DNA of 50,662 nt from an uncultured Gammaproteobacteria bacterium. GTDB lineage: Bacteria > Pseudomonadota > Gammaproteobacteria > Xanthomonadales > Xanthomonadaceae. The stretch lies in contig CAMPGW010000010.1 in the NCBI GenBank assembly GCA_946885735.1, positions 1-50,662 on the forward strand, written 5' to 3'. Shown piece by piece: positions 7,961 to 18,080 of the stretch. The position numbers were made by a program, and so were the translations under genes. Within the stretch, counting starts at the first letter, position 1. The number at the start of each line of letters is the position of its first letter. Under the pieces are notes generated by a model. The model worked only from the letters and a program-made list of their open reading frames with translations, had not been told where the DNA came from and did no database searches.

Positions 7961-8722
7961 CTAGTCGAACTCGCGCCGGCGGAAATCAACCAGGCCGAGC
8001 AAGGCCACGGCCAGCCCGCCCACCAGCCCGGCCGTCACCACCCACATCGCGTGCTCGCCCTTGCCGGCCAGGACCTGCATCGGCATCGACCACGGGTACC
8101 AGTGGCCGAAGCGCGCCGACTGGCCAATCAGGAATCCCGCGACGGTGGCGCCCATTCCGATCGAGACCGCGACGGTGAAGCTGCGCCAGCGGATCGAAAC
8201 CCAGGCGTGGATGGCGACGATCAGCAGCGAGGCGGCGAAGGCCATCCCCGCCGAGCGCAGGAGCCAGGCGACATCGGGTGAGCCGGCCAGCCCGAAGGCC
8301 GGCTTGAGCTGCATCAGCGCCAGCCCGCCGAGCGGAAGCAGGACCACCAGGACCGCGAAACTTGCCAGCACCATGCCCGCCAGCACCAGGAGCTTGGCGA
8401 GGAAGTGCATGCCGCGCGGCACCGGCAGCGCCAGCAGGTGCTTCCAGTGCCGGTCCGCATGCTCCAGGCCGGCCAGCAGCGCCGCCTGCAGGGTGACCAG
8501 CAGGGGCAGCATCAGGAACAGCCACAAGGCGAGCACGCTCTGCGAAAAGCCATTCCATGCCTTCGCGGGATCGGCGACGTAGCCGGCGGGGATCCGGGTG
8601 AAGGTCAGCTGCAGCACGTAGAGCACCACCACCGTGGCCGGCGCGATCACGCAGGTCCAGGCGGCCAGCGTTCCCTTCAACTTGAGGGTTTCGGCGGACA
8701 GTGCCCGCAGCAGCGCCTTCAT
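7961..8722 (-). CDS. ABC-2 type exporter permease
   Basis: 253-residue membrane protein with about six hydrophobic segments, no ATPase motifs, and an N-terminus MKALLRALSAETLKLKGT typical of ABC-2 permeases of the lantibiotic/bacitracin-resistance type. The cytoplasmic stretch AGLEHADRHWKHLLALPVPR after the second segment is also typical of that group. Its ATG overlaps the stop of the adjacent ATPase gene by four bases, so the two form one exporter. The substrate is unknown; antibiotic or lipid export is possible by family analogy only. Confidence 0.82.
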   Translation of the reverse strand: MKALLRALSAETLKLKGTLAAWTCVIAPATVVVLYVLQLTFTRIPAGYVADPAKAWNGFSQSVLALWLFLMLPLLVTLQAALLAGLEHADRHWKHLLALPVPRGMHFLAKLLVLAGMVLASFAVLVVLLPLGGLALMQLKPAFGLAGSPDVAWLLRSAGMAFAASLLIVAIHAWVSIRWRSFTVAVSIGMGATVAGFLIGQSARFGHWYPWSMPMQVLAGKGEHAMWVVTAGLVGGLAVALLGLVDFRRREFD

Positions 8723-9657
8723 GCCGCTTCTCCCATCGCCTGGTCCACCGTGAGGTCGAAGAACAGCGACTCCAGCGAGGCCCGCTCGAGCGCCAGGTGC
8801 TGCACCTCGATCCCGTGCGTGACCAGGAAATGGTTGACCTGGGCCGGTGTCTTGCCTTCGAGGCCCAGGACGAGCGTTTCCGGATCCCGCCAGGCGACGC
8901 TGTCGCCGTGGCTGGCCAGCAGGGCGCGGGCGCGAAGGTTGTCGCCGCACCGCAACAGCAGGCGCGGGCGGACGCGACCACGCAGTTCTTCCAGCCGGCC
9001 CTCGAAGCACAGGCGGCCGGCCCGCAGCACGCCCACGTGCGTGGCGACCTGCTCGATCTCGCCCAACTGGTGGCTCGACACGAACACGGTCATGCCTTCC
9101 GCGGCCAGTCCGCGCAGCAACTGGCGCATGTCGAGGATGCCGGCCGGATCCAGGCCATTGCCGGGCTCGTCGAGCACGAGCAGGCGCGGCGAGCCCAGCA
9201 GGGACAGCGCGATGGCCAGGCGTTGCCGCATGCCGAGCGAGTATTCGCGAACCTTGCGATGGCCGGCATCCAGCAGGCCGACGCGTTCGAGCACCGCATC
9301 GATGCGAGCCGGCGCCAAGCCGAGCAGCCGCCGCGTCACTTCCAGGTTGTCGCGCCCGCTCAGGTGGCCGTACAGGGAGGGCGATTCCACCAGCGCGCCC
9401 ACCTGCGACAGCGCGGCTCCGCGGTCGGCCGCCACCGAGTGGCCGAACAGGCCGACGTCGCCCGCCTGCGGGCGCAACAGGCCCAGCAGGAGGCGGATGG
9501 TGGTGGTCTTGCCCGCGCCGTTGGGACCGAGGAAGCCGTAGACGGCGCCTGCGGGGACGTGGAGATCGAGGTCCTGGACACCGTGCCCGCCCGGGAACAG
9601 CCGGGTCAGGCCGCGGGCGACGATGGCGGGGGTAGTGGCGGGCGTGATGGTCTGCAT
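8719..9657 (-). CDS. ABC exporter ATP-binding protein
   Basis: 312 residues. Walker A GPNGAGKT lies at 44-51, the signature is SLGMRQRLAIA, Walker B is RLLVLDEP with a D-loop NGLDP, and the switch histidine is in VSSHQL. A C-terminal extension of about 90 residues is typical of ATPases paired with ABC-2 permeases (CcmA/bacitracin BcrA type). The start at 9657 is preferred over an upstream in-frame start because a GAGGA ribosome site lies about 10 bases before it and the family begins shortly before the nucleotide-binding domain. First gene of a two-gene operon with the permease, divergent from leuS. Confidence 0.9.
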   Translation of the reverse strand: MQTITPATTPAIVARGLTRLFPGGHGVQDLDLHVPAGAVYGFLGPNGAGKTTTIRLLLGLLRPQAGDVGLFGHSVAADRGAALSQVGALVESPSLYGHLSGRDNLEVTRRLLGLAPARIDAVLERVGLLDAGHRKVREYSLGMRQRLAIALSLLGSPRLLVLDEPGNGLDPAGILDMRQLLRGLAAEGMTVFVSSHQLGEIEQVATHVGVLRAGRLCFEGRLEELRGRVRPRLLLRCGDNLRARALLASHGDSVAWRDPETLVLGLEGKTPAQVNHFLVTHGIEVQHLALERASLESLFFDLTVDQAMGEAA

Positions 9658-9730
9658 GGCGCCATCCTCGCCCCCGCGGCCGCCAGCTTTCATGTGCCAG
9701 TGGTTCACCAACCGGCGGCGCAATCGAGTT

Positions 9731-9758
9731 TTGGCTCCATGCCGCGCTGCGTTAACCT
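9731..9758 (+). promoter_or_regulatory. Candidate promoter of leuS
   Basis: TTGGCT, 16 bases, then TAACCT, in the 130-base divergent gap between the ABC operon and leuS. It would give a leader of about 25 bases. The match to consensus is only moderate. Confidence 0.3.
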
Positions 9759-9760
9759 AG

Positions 9761-12457
<2,697 letters not shown>

Positions 12458-12572
12458 GGCCGGCCGGGCCGGCGCGCGGGTCCGGCTGGACAGGTGGCGG
12501 AAGCGGACCTGCGAGCCGGATTCAGGCAATCGCGTTACCATGGCGGCGGGCGTCCCGCCCTTGGAGTCCATC

Positions 12573-13064
12573 ATGCGTCGTGCCCTGGTACTGCTGTCGT
12601 TCGCACTCCTGTCCGCCTGCGGCTTCCATCCGCGCGCGCAACTGGAACTGCCGGCGACCCTGGGTCCGGTGACGGTGCATACGGCGGACCCCTACAGCCC
12701 GCTGGGCCTGGAACTCGCCACCGCGCTCGAACGCGCCGGCGTCGCCGCCGCGGTGTCCGGCCAACCCTCGGCCGCCATCCGCATCACGGCGGAGAACTGG
12801 CGCACCTCGCCGCTGTCGGTGGACCAGTTCGCCCGCGTGCGCGAATACGTCACGCGCTACCGCGTGAACTTCGAGCTGCTGGACGCGGAGGGCGCGGTGC
12901 TGGTCGCGCCGCAGAGCATCGAACTCGCTCGCGAGTACAGCTACGACATCAATGCCTCCGCGGGCAGTCCCGCCGAGCAGGAGCTGATCCAGCGCGAACT
13001 GCGTCGCGACATGCAGGCGGCGATCCTGCGCCGCATCGACATCGTGCTGCGCTCGAAGGCCTGA
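12573..13064 (+). CDS. lptE: LPS-assembly lipoprotein LptE
   Basis: 163 residues with a lipoprotein signal (LLSACGFHP, Cys16). LptE plugs the LptD barrel in the outer membrane, where LPS is inserted into the outer leaflet. The CGFHPR start of the mature protein and the alternating strand pattern fit the family, and the position between leuS and holA is the standard one. The ATG has GGAG about 8 bases upstream; an earlier in-frame ATG at 12540 would put the signal too far in. A GGCGGG/CCCGCC hairpin sits just before the ribosome site. Its stop overlaps the holA start by one base. Confidence 0.93.
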   Translation: MRRALVLLSFALLSACGFHPRAQLELPATLGPVTVHTADPYSPLGLELATALERAGVAAAVSGQPSAAIRITAENWRTSPLSVDQFARVREYVTRYRVNFELLDAEGAVLVAPQSIELAREYSYDINASAGSPAEQELIQRELRRDMQAAILRRIDIVLRSKA

Positions 13065-14092
13065 TGGAACTGCGGGCGGATCGCTTCGAGCGCCAGCTCG
13101 CCAGCGAGCCGCTGCGCCCGGTCTACCTGCTGGCCGGTTCCGAGCCCCTCCTGGTCCAGGAATGCGCGGACGCCGTGCGCGCCCGCGCGCGCGAGGAGGG
13201 TTACGGCGAGCGCGAAGTGCTCGATGCCGGCAAGGATTTCGACTGGAACGAGTTGACGATGGGCATGGCCTCGTTGAGCCTGTTCGCAAGTCGACGGTTG
13301 TTCGACCTGCGCTTGCCCAGCGGCAAGCCCGATCGCGACGGCAGCAAGGCCCTGCAGGACTACTGCGCCTCGCCTCCGCCGGACACCGTGCTGATGGTGA
13401 CCACGCAGGAGTGGAGCGGCAAGCACGCCGGAAAATGGAGCGAGGCGATCGCCAAGGCGGGCCACGTGGTGATCGCCTGGCCGGTGAAGCCGGGCGAACT
13501 CGACGACTGGCTGGACCGCCGCCTGCGCAAGCGCGGTTTGTCGGCCGAGCTCGAAGCCCTGCGCCTGCTCGCCGAGCGCGTGGAAGGCAACCTGCTGGCC
13601 GCCGCGCAGGAAGTGGAGAAGCTGTCGCTGCTCGCGCCCGGCGCCCGCCTCGACGCCGATCGGATGCAGGCCTTGGTGGCCGATTCGGCGCGCTACGACG
13701 TGTTCCGGCTGGTGGAGTCGGCGCTCGCGGGCGACGCCAGCCGTGCGGTGCGCGTGTTGCATGGCTTGCGCGCGGAGGGCGAGCAGGTGCCTGGGCTGGT
13801 GCCGATCCTCGCCATGGAACTCGTGAAGCTTTGCCACTTGGCGCGCAGTGCCGGTCCTGGCGGCAACCTCATGGCGGCGATGCGCGAAGCGCGCATATGG
13901 GAGAGCCGGCAGGCGCTCTACCGTCGCGCCCTGGAACGCCACCCGGCCTCGCGCTGGGACCGTTTCGCCGCCGAGGCGGGTCGCATCGACCTGATGGCCA
14001 AGGGCCGCGGCGAGGGTGACCCGTGGCTCGCGCTGGAGCGCCTGTTGCTTGCCATCGCCCAGCCGCGCGCGCGCGCCCTGCTGGCGGGCTGA
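13064..14092 (+). CDS. holA: DNA polymerase III delta subunit
   Basis: 342 residues, the usual length for HolA, the clamp-loader subunit that opens the beta sliding clamp. The start PVYLLAGSEPLLVQECADAVR is characteristic (PIYLLxGxExLLxxE), and ARYDVFRLVESALAGD marks the domain III region. The start codon overlaps the lptE stop (TGATG), which implies translational coupling. nadD begins two bases after its stop. Confidence 0.95.
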   Translation: MELRADRFERQLASEPLRPVYLLAGSEPLLVQECADAVRARAREEGYGEREVLDAGKDFDWNELTMGMASLSLFASRRLFDLRLPSGKPDRDGSKALQDYCASPPPDTVLMVTTQEWSGKHAGKWSEAIAKAGHVVIAWPVKPGELDDWLDRRLRKRGLSAELEALRLLAERVEGNLLAAAQEVEKLSLLAPGARLDADRMQALVADSARYDVFRLVESALAGDASRAVRVLHGLRAEGEQVPGLVPILAMELVKLCHLARSAGPGGNLMAAMREARIWESRQALYRRALERHPASRWDRFAAEAGRIDLMAKGRGEGDPWLALERLLLAIAQPRARALLAG

Positions 14093-14093
14093 G

Positions 14094-14762
14094 GTGCTGC
14101 TGGCCTGCTACGGCGGCACCTTCGATCCGGTCCATCGTGGACATGTCGCGATCGCGTTGGCGGTTGCCGATGCATTGCAGGCACCGGTACGGCTGCTGCC
14201 CGCGGCCGATCCTCCCCATCGGGCTCCGCCCGGCGCCAGCGCATCCCAGCGCGCGCAGATGCTCGACCTGGCCGTGGACGGCGAGGCGCGCCTGTGCGTC
14301 GACAGGCGCGAGCTCGACCGCGACGGCCCCTCGTACACCCTGGACACCCTGGTGGACCTGCGCCGCGAGTTCGGTCCCGAGGTGGCACTGGTCTGGGTGC
14401 TGGGCATGGACTCGGTGTGCGACTTGCACCGCTGGCACCGCTGGAAGGAGTTGCTCGACCATGCGCACCTGCTCGGCGTGGAGCGACCCGGCGCTTCGGT
14501 GGGCCAGGGCGCGCTGGCGCAGGCCTCGCCCGAGGTAGCGGCTGAGCTGGAAGGACGCCGCTGCACGCCCCTGGATCTGCAGCGCCGCGCCTCCGGCGGA
14601 TACGCCGAACTGCCGATTCGACCGCTGCGGACCGAGTCGGCTACGCGGGTCCGCGAGCGGATCGCCAGTGGCGGGGAGTGGGAAAGCCTGGTTCCCCCGG
14701 CCGTCGCCCGCTTCATCCGCCAGCAAGGCCTGTACGGGACGGCGGGGATGGCAGGGGTATAA
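14094..14762 (+). CDS. nadD: Nicotinate-nucleotide adenylyltransferase
   Basis: 222 residues beginning at a GTG directly after holA. It makes deamido-NAD from nicotinate mononucleotide and ATP. The nucleotidyltransferase motif GGTFDPVHRGH lies at residues 7-17, and the second motif is SATRVRERI near the C-terminus (equivalent to ISSTxIR). The GTG is chosen because it gives the family N-terminus (LLACYGGTFDPVH) and no ATG lies nearby. Its TAA stop lies inside the TATAAT box of the next gene. Confidence 0.95.
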   Translation: MLLACYGGTFDPVHRGHVAIALAVADALQAPVRLLPAADPPHRAPPGASASQRAQMLDLAVDGEARLCVDRRELDRDGPSYTLDTLVDLRREFGPEVALVWVLGMDSVCDLHRWHRWKELLDHAHLLGVERPGASVGQGALAQASPEVAAELEGRRCTPLDLQRRASGGYAELPIRPLRTESATRVRERIASGGEWESLVPPAVARFIRQQGLYGTAGMAGV

Positions 14763-14763
14763 T
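14758..14763 (+). promoter_or_regulatory. Candidate -10 box before rsfS
   Basis: A perfect TATAAT that contains the nadD stop codon, about 36 bases before the rsfS start. No good -35 is visible. It may give rsfS-rlmH an internal promoter inside the larger operon. Confidence 0.4.
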
Positions 14764-14799
14764 CCGGCTGCGGCCAGAGCCGTCCACCGAGACCACGTG

Positions 14800-15201
14800 T
14801 TGACCACGAAAGCCCAGGTCATCAAGACCCAGATGCCCACCCCGGCGCCGACGCCGGAATCCCTGCTCGAACAGGTGCACGCCGCGCTCGAGGAAATGAA
14901 GGCCAAGGACGCCATCGAGATCGATGTCCGCGGCAAGACCAGCATCGCCGACTACCTGGTGGTCGCTTCCGGCACCTCGACGCGCCACGTCAAGTCGATC
15001 GCCGACGAAGTCGTGCAGTTCTCCAAGAAGTGCGGCGTCATGCCGCTCGGCGTGGAAGGCGAGCGCGAGGCCGAGTGGGTGCTCGTCGACCTCGGCGACG
15101 TGATCGTCCACGTCATGTTGCCGCGGGTGCGTGAGTTCTACGCGCTCGAGCGGCTGTGGACCGTCGGCGACCAGCCGCCGGGAACCGACATCGAGCCTTG
15201 A
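14800..15201 (+). CDS. rsfS: Ribosomal silencing factor RsfS
   Basis: RsfS binds ribosomal protein uL14 and blocks subunit joining in starving cells. The core DYLVVASGTSTRHVKSIADE and GVEGEREAEWVLVDLGDVIVHVM is a near-textbook match. From the chosen TTG the protein has 133 residues. The start is uncertain: TTG at 14800 or GTG at 14797 keep a TTKAQVIKT N-terminus of the kind seen in related species, as I recall it, while the first ATG at 14833 gives 122 residues and still covers the domain. rlmH follows five bases after the stop. Confidence 0.93.
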   Translation: MTTKAQVIKTQMPTPAPTPESLLEQVHAALEEMKAKDAIEIDVRGKTSIADYLVVASGTSTRHVKSIADEVVQFSKKCGVMPLGVEGEREAEWVLVDLGDVIVHVMLPRVREFYALERLWTVGDQPPGTDIEP

Positions 15202-15205
15202 CCCG

Positions 15206-15676
15206 GTGAAGGCGCAGCTCGTCGCCGTCGGCGAGCGCGCACCCGAATGGGTCGCCGCCGGCTTCGCCGAATACCAGAAGCGTTTGTCGCACTGGTTACC
15301 CTTGTCCCTGGTCGAGGTTGCGCCGGGTTTGCGCGGGAAGGGCCGCGACGCGGCGCGGGCAACCTCCGACGAGGGCGGCCGCGTGCTGGCCAGCCTGTCG
15401 AAGCAGGCGCATGTGGTCTGCCTGGACGGCCGCGGCAAACCGTGGACGTCCGAACAACTGGCGCAACGGCTGGAAGCCTGGCGGCAGGGTGGACGTGACC
15501 TGGCTTTGGTCATCGGCGGCCCGGAAGGCCACGCACCCGAGGTGATGGCGACCGCCGCCGAGACCTGGTCGCTGGGTCCGCTGACCTTGCCGCACATGCT
15601 CGTGCGCCTGCTCGTCGCCGAACAGCTATATCGTGCCTGCAGCCTGCTGGCGAACCATCCCTATCACCGCGCCTGA
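15206..15676 (+). CDS. rlmH: 23S rRNA pseudouridine-1915 N3-methyltransferase
   Basis: 156 residues starting at a GTG; aligns end to end with E. coli RlmH (155 residues), from KxQLVAVG to the C-terminal NHPYHR. The SPOUT S-adenosylmethionine pocket is visible as ALVIGGPEGH, followed by LTLPHMLVRLLVAEQLYRA. RlmH methylates pseudouridine 1915 in helix 69 of 23S rRNA on assembled 70S ribosomes. It ends the leuS-rlmH gene set and converges with the alkaline phosphatase gene 13 bases away. Confidence 0.95.
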   Translation: MKAQLVAVGERAPEWVAAGFAEYQKRLSHWLPLSLVEVAPGLRGKGRDAARATSDEGGRVLASLSKQAHVVCLDGRGKPWTSEQLAQRLEAWRQGGRDLALVIGGPEGHAPEVMATAAETWSLGPLTLPHMLVRLLVAEQLYRACSLLANHPYHRA

Positions 15677-15689
15677 CGCGGGAACGGCC

Positions 15690-17396
15690 TCAACGGCGCA
15701 CGGCGCGAAGCTCACCGGGGCGCGCGAACCCGACCGGCACGCCGCCTTCGCATTTGCCCAGCGAACACAGCAAGGCCGCCATCCGCGGCTGCGATTGCAA
15801 CATAACGTGGAAGAGCATGTTCTGCTCGATGGAGCCGCGAACCGCCGATGCCCCGGGTCCGCGGGCCCACGCCCCGACGTCGTCGCCGCCGTGGCTTTCC
15901 GAGCGCAGCGGGAACATCGCTTCCTGCAAATAATCCGGGTCGGTCGTGTCGACCTGCCGCAGGTCCGGGCGACCGCCTGCGGGACTGACCTTGGCCACGT
16001 AGTGGGGGTAACGCTTCGGGCCTTCCGGCTGGTCCGCGCTGGCGCCGGCGTAGCCAGGGCCGTTCGCATAGCCAAGCGTCGTGTACGGGAGCCCGAGCTG
16101 GTCGGTCGCAACGCCGGGTTCGTGGTCCTCCGAACTGGCGCCGATCACCTTGCCGAGGATGGGGTTGCCGCGCCTCGGATAGCCCACGAAGCTCATCGTG
16201 TGTGAGTGGTCCGCGGTGACCAGCACCAGCGTGTCGCGCGCATCGGTGGCCTCGACGGCCGCGCGCACCGCGTCCGACAGGGCGATCGTCTCGTCGAGCG
16301 CACGGAAGGCGTTGCCGGCATGGTTGGCGTGGTCGATGCGGCCCGCCTCGACGACCAGCACGTAGCCGTCGGTGTCGCGCGCGAGCATCGCCAGCGCGGC
16401 GCGCGTCATCTGCGCAAGGCTCGGCTCGCCACCGGGATCGGCGGCGCGTTCGTGCTCGTAACGCATGTGGTCGGGTTCGAACAAGCCGAGCACGCGACGC
16501 GGCGCCGTCGCGCCGAGCGCGGCCAACTGGCTTGCGTTCCACACGTAGGCGCCTTCGGGATGGCGCGTCCGCCAGGCCTGGACCAGGTCGCGCCCGTCCT
16601 CGCGTAGTCCTCGCCGCGCGGGATACTCGGGGTCCACCGTGCTGGCGGGCAGGAACTGCGCACGGCCACCGCCGAGCGCCACCTCGATGCCGTCGCCGGC
16701 ATCGAACTCGACGAACTGCCTGGCGATGTCTTGGCAGCCTCCGGCGCGCGCCGACGCCGACAGCTTGCCGTCGTGTTCCCAGTTGCGCTCCGGCACGTGT
16801 GCGTAGGCGGCGCCCGGAGTGGCGTGGGTAAGGCGGGCCGTGGTGACGATGCCGGTGGAAAGCCCGGCGGCCTCGGCGAGTTCGACCAGGCTGGCGATGT
16901 GCTCGCCGGACGCGCTCGCGCAATCGCCGCGGATGGCGGCCTGGCCGACCCCCATCAGGCCTATCCGCGTCTTGATGCCGGCGACCAGCGCGGTCATGGT
17001 GCCCGCCGAGTCCGGCACCTGCCGGTCGGTGTTGTAGGTGCGGCTCAGCGCAGTATGCGGGAACGCCTCGAAGGAAAGCTGGTGCTCCTCGCCTGGCGCG
17101 CCGCCGCGCTGGCCAGCCAGGATGCGCGCCGCGGCCACCGTGGTCAGGCTCATGCCGTCGCCGACGAACAGCACCAGGTTCCGCGCCTGTTCGCGGCCGG
17201 CGCCGCGCTCGTGCGCCGCCACTGCGCCCGCGCGGAACCACCACGCAGACGTTTCGCCCGCGGGACGCTCGATCCGCGGAATGTCCAGGGCGGTAGTGCG
17301 CGGTCGCGCCTGGCTGGCTATGGGTTCGCCCGCCGGATGGCTGGCACAGGCAACCAGCAGCGAGGCGGACAGGAGGGTAAGGCGCGCAAGCAACAT
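15690..17396 (-). CDS. Alkaline phosphatase lipoprotein, animal-like type
   Basis: 568 residues with a lipoprotein signal (LLVAC, Cys17). Metal and catalytic motifs are complete: FVGDGM (D80), nucleophile S130 in VPDSAGTMTAL, EAGRIDHANHAGN, TADHSH and ESHGGDDVGAWARGP. Segments such as TALSRTYNTDRQVPDSAGT and the HGGDDV...VRGSIEQN tail resemble animal tissue-type enzymes more than E. coli PhoA (DSAASATAW). It hydrolyses phosphomonoesters in the periplasm or at the cell surface. It sits antisense between rlmH and maf, which are neighbours in related genomes as I remember them. No Pho box was recognised upstream. A longer in-frame start at 17435 is less likely because it displaces the signal. 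Confidence 0.92.
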   Translation of the reverse strand: MLLARLTLLSASLLVACASHPAGEPIASQARPRTTALDIPRIERPAGETSAWWFRAGAVAAHERGAGREQARNLVLFVGDGMSLTTVAAARILAGQRGGAPGEEHQLSFEAFPHTALSRTYNTDRQVPDSAGTMTALVAGIKTRIGLMGVGQAAIRGDCASASGEHIASLVELAEAAGLSTGIVTTARLTHATPGAAYAHVPERNWEHDGKLSASARAGGCQDIARQFVEFDAGDGIEVALGGGRAQFLPASTVDPEYPARRGLREDGRDLVQAWRTRHPEGAYVWNASQLAALGATAPRRVLGLFEPDHMRYEHERAADPGGEPSLAQMTRAALAMLARDTDGYVLVVEAGRIDHANHAGNAFRALDETIALSDAVRAAVEATDARDTLVLVTADHSHTMSFVGYPRRGNPILGKVIGASSEDHEPGVATDQLGLPYTTLGYANGPGYAGASADQPEGPKRYPHYVAKVSPAGGRPDLRQVDTTDPDYLQEAMFPLRSESHGGDDVGAWARGPGASAVRGSIEQNMLFHVMLQSQPRMAALLCSLGKCEGGVPVGFARPGELRAVRR

Positions 17397-17491
17397 GGGC
17401 AGGCTCGTGGGGGCCGATGGCTGATGATCGCGCACCCGGCGCTGGCGCGGCTACCGCGGGCTCCGGTCGGTGCAGCGTCAGCCGCTGCGGT

Positions 17492-17497
17492 TATGCT
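17492..17497 (+). promoter_or_regulatory. Candidate -10 box of maf
   Basis: TATGCT ends six bases before the maf ATG, so a transcript started at the usual distance would begin at or next to the start codon. The same TATGCT-then-GGCGG context precedes the kinase operon. There is no clear -35. Confidence 0.3.
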
Positions 17498-17503
17498 TGG
17501 CGG

Positions 17504-18073
17504 ATGCTGCATCTCGCCTCGAAATCCCCCCGCCGCCGCGACCTCCTGCGACAACTCGGGCACGAACCCGGCCTGCTCGACGTGGACGTTCCGGAAATCC
17601 GCCAACCCGGCGAATCGCCGCTCGACTACGTGAACCGCGTCGCCCGCGAGAAGGCCGGCGCGGGACTCCTGCAGGTGATGACGCTGCCGGGTGCGCTGGT
17701 GCTCGGCGCCGATACCGAAGTCGTGCTCGACGATCGCGTGTACGGCAAGCCCGCCGACCGCGCCGACGCCGCGCGCATGCTCGGCGAGCTGTCGGGCCGC
17801 ACCCACGAGGTGATCACCGCGGTGTGGGTCATGAGCGCCGGTCGCGAGGAGCACGCCGTGCAGCGCTCGCGCGTGCACCTGGCCGAACTCGACGCGGCGG
17901 ATATCGCCTGGTACCTGGACAGCGGCGAGTGGGAGGGCAAGGCGGGCGCCTACGCCATCCAGGGCCGCGCCGCCGCCTTCGTCGCCCACCTGGAGGGCAG
18001 TCACTCCGGCGTGATGGGCCTGCCGCTGCATGAAACCCACGCACTGCTGCGCCGCTTCGGCCCGGCTGGTTGA
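17504..18073 (+). CDS. maf: Maf-family nucleotide pyrophosphatase
   Basis: 189 residues. The Maf signature LASKSPRRRDLLRQLG is at the start; GADTEVVLDDRVYGKPAD and the late motif EGKAGAYAIQGRAAAFV follow. The family hydrolyses dTTP, UTP or modified nucleotides as house-cleaning. The DTxV...GKPxD and AYxIQG pattern is that of the YhdE-type dTTP/UTP group. There is no ribosome site, which fits a leaderless transcript from the adjacent TATGCT box. rng begins 7 bases after the stop. Confidence 0.93.
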   Translation: MLHLASKSPRRRDLLRQLGHEPGLLDVDVPEIRQPGESPLDYVNRVAREKAGAGLLQVMTLPGALVLGADTEVVLDDRVYGKPADRADAARMLGELSGRTHEVITAVWVMSAGREEHAVQRSRVHLAELDAADIAWYLDSGEWEGKAGAYAIQGRAAAFVAHLEGSHSGVMGLPLHETHALLRRFGPAG

Positions 18074-18080
18074 TGCCCCG

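Noticed and set aside
4528..8178. A 1216-codon open frame on the plus strand opposite the kinase, CnoX and the ABC permease 3' end
   Set aside because: Composition is typical of an antisense shadow and the opposite frame carries complete kinase and thioredoxin motifs.
12545..12559. GGCGGG/CCCGCC hairpin just before the lptE ribosome site
   Set aside because: Short GC-only stem in a GC-rich spacer; not enough to call a regulatory element.
17397..17503. Pho box searched for in the gap between the alkaline phosphatase and maf
   Set aside because: No pair of CTGTCAT-like direct repeats was found.
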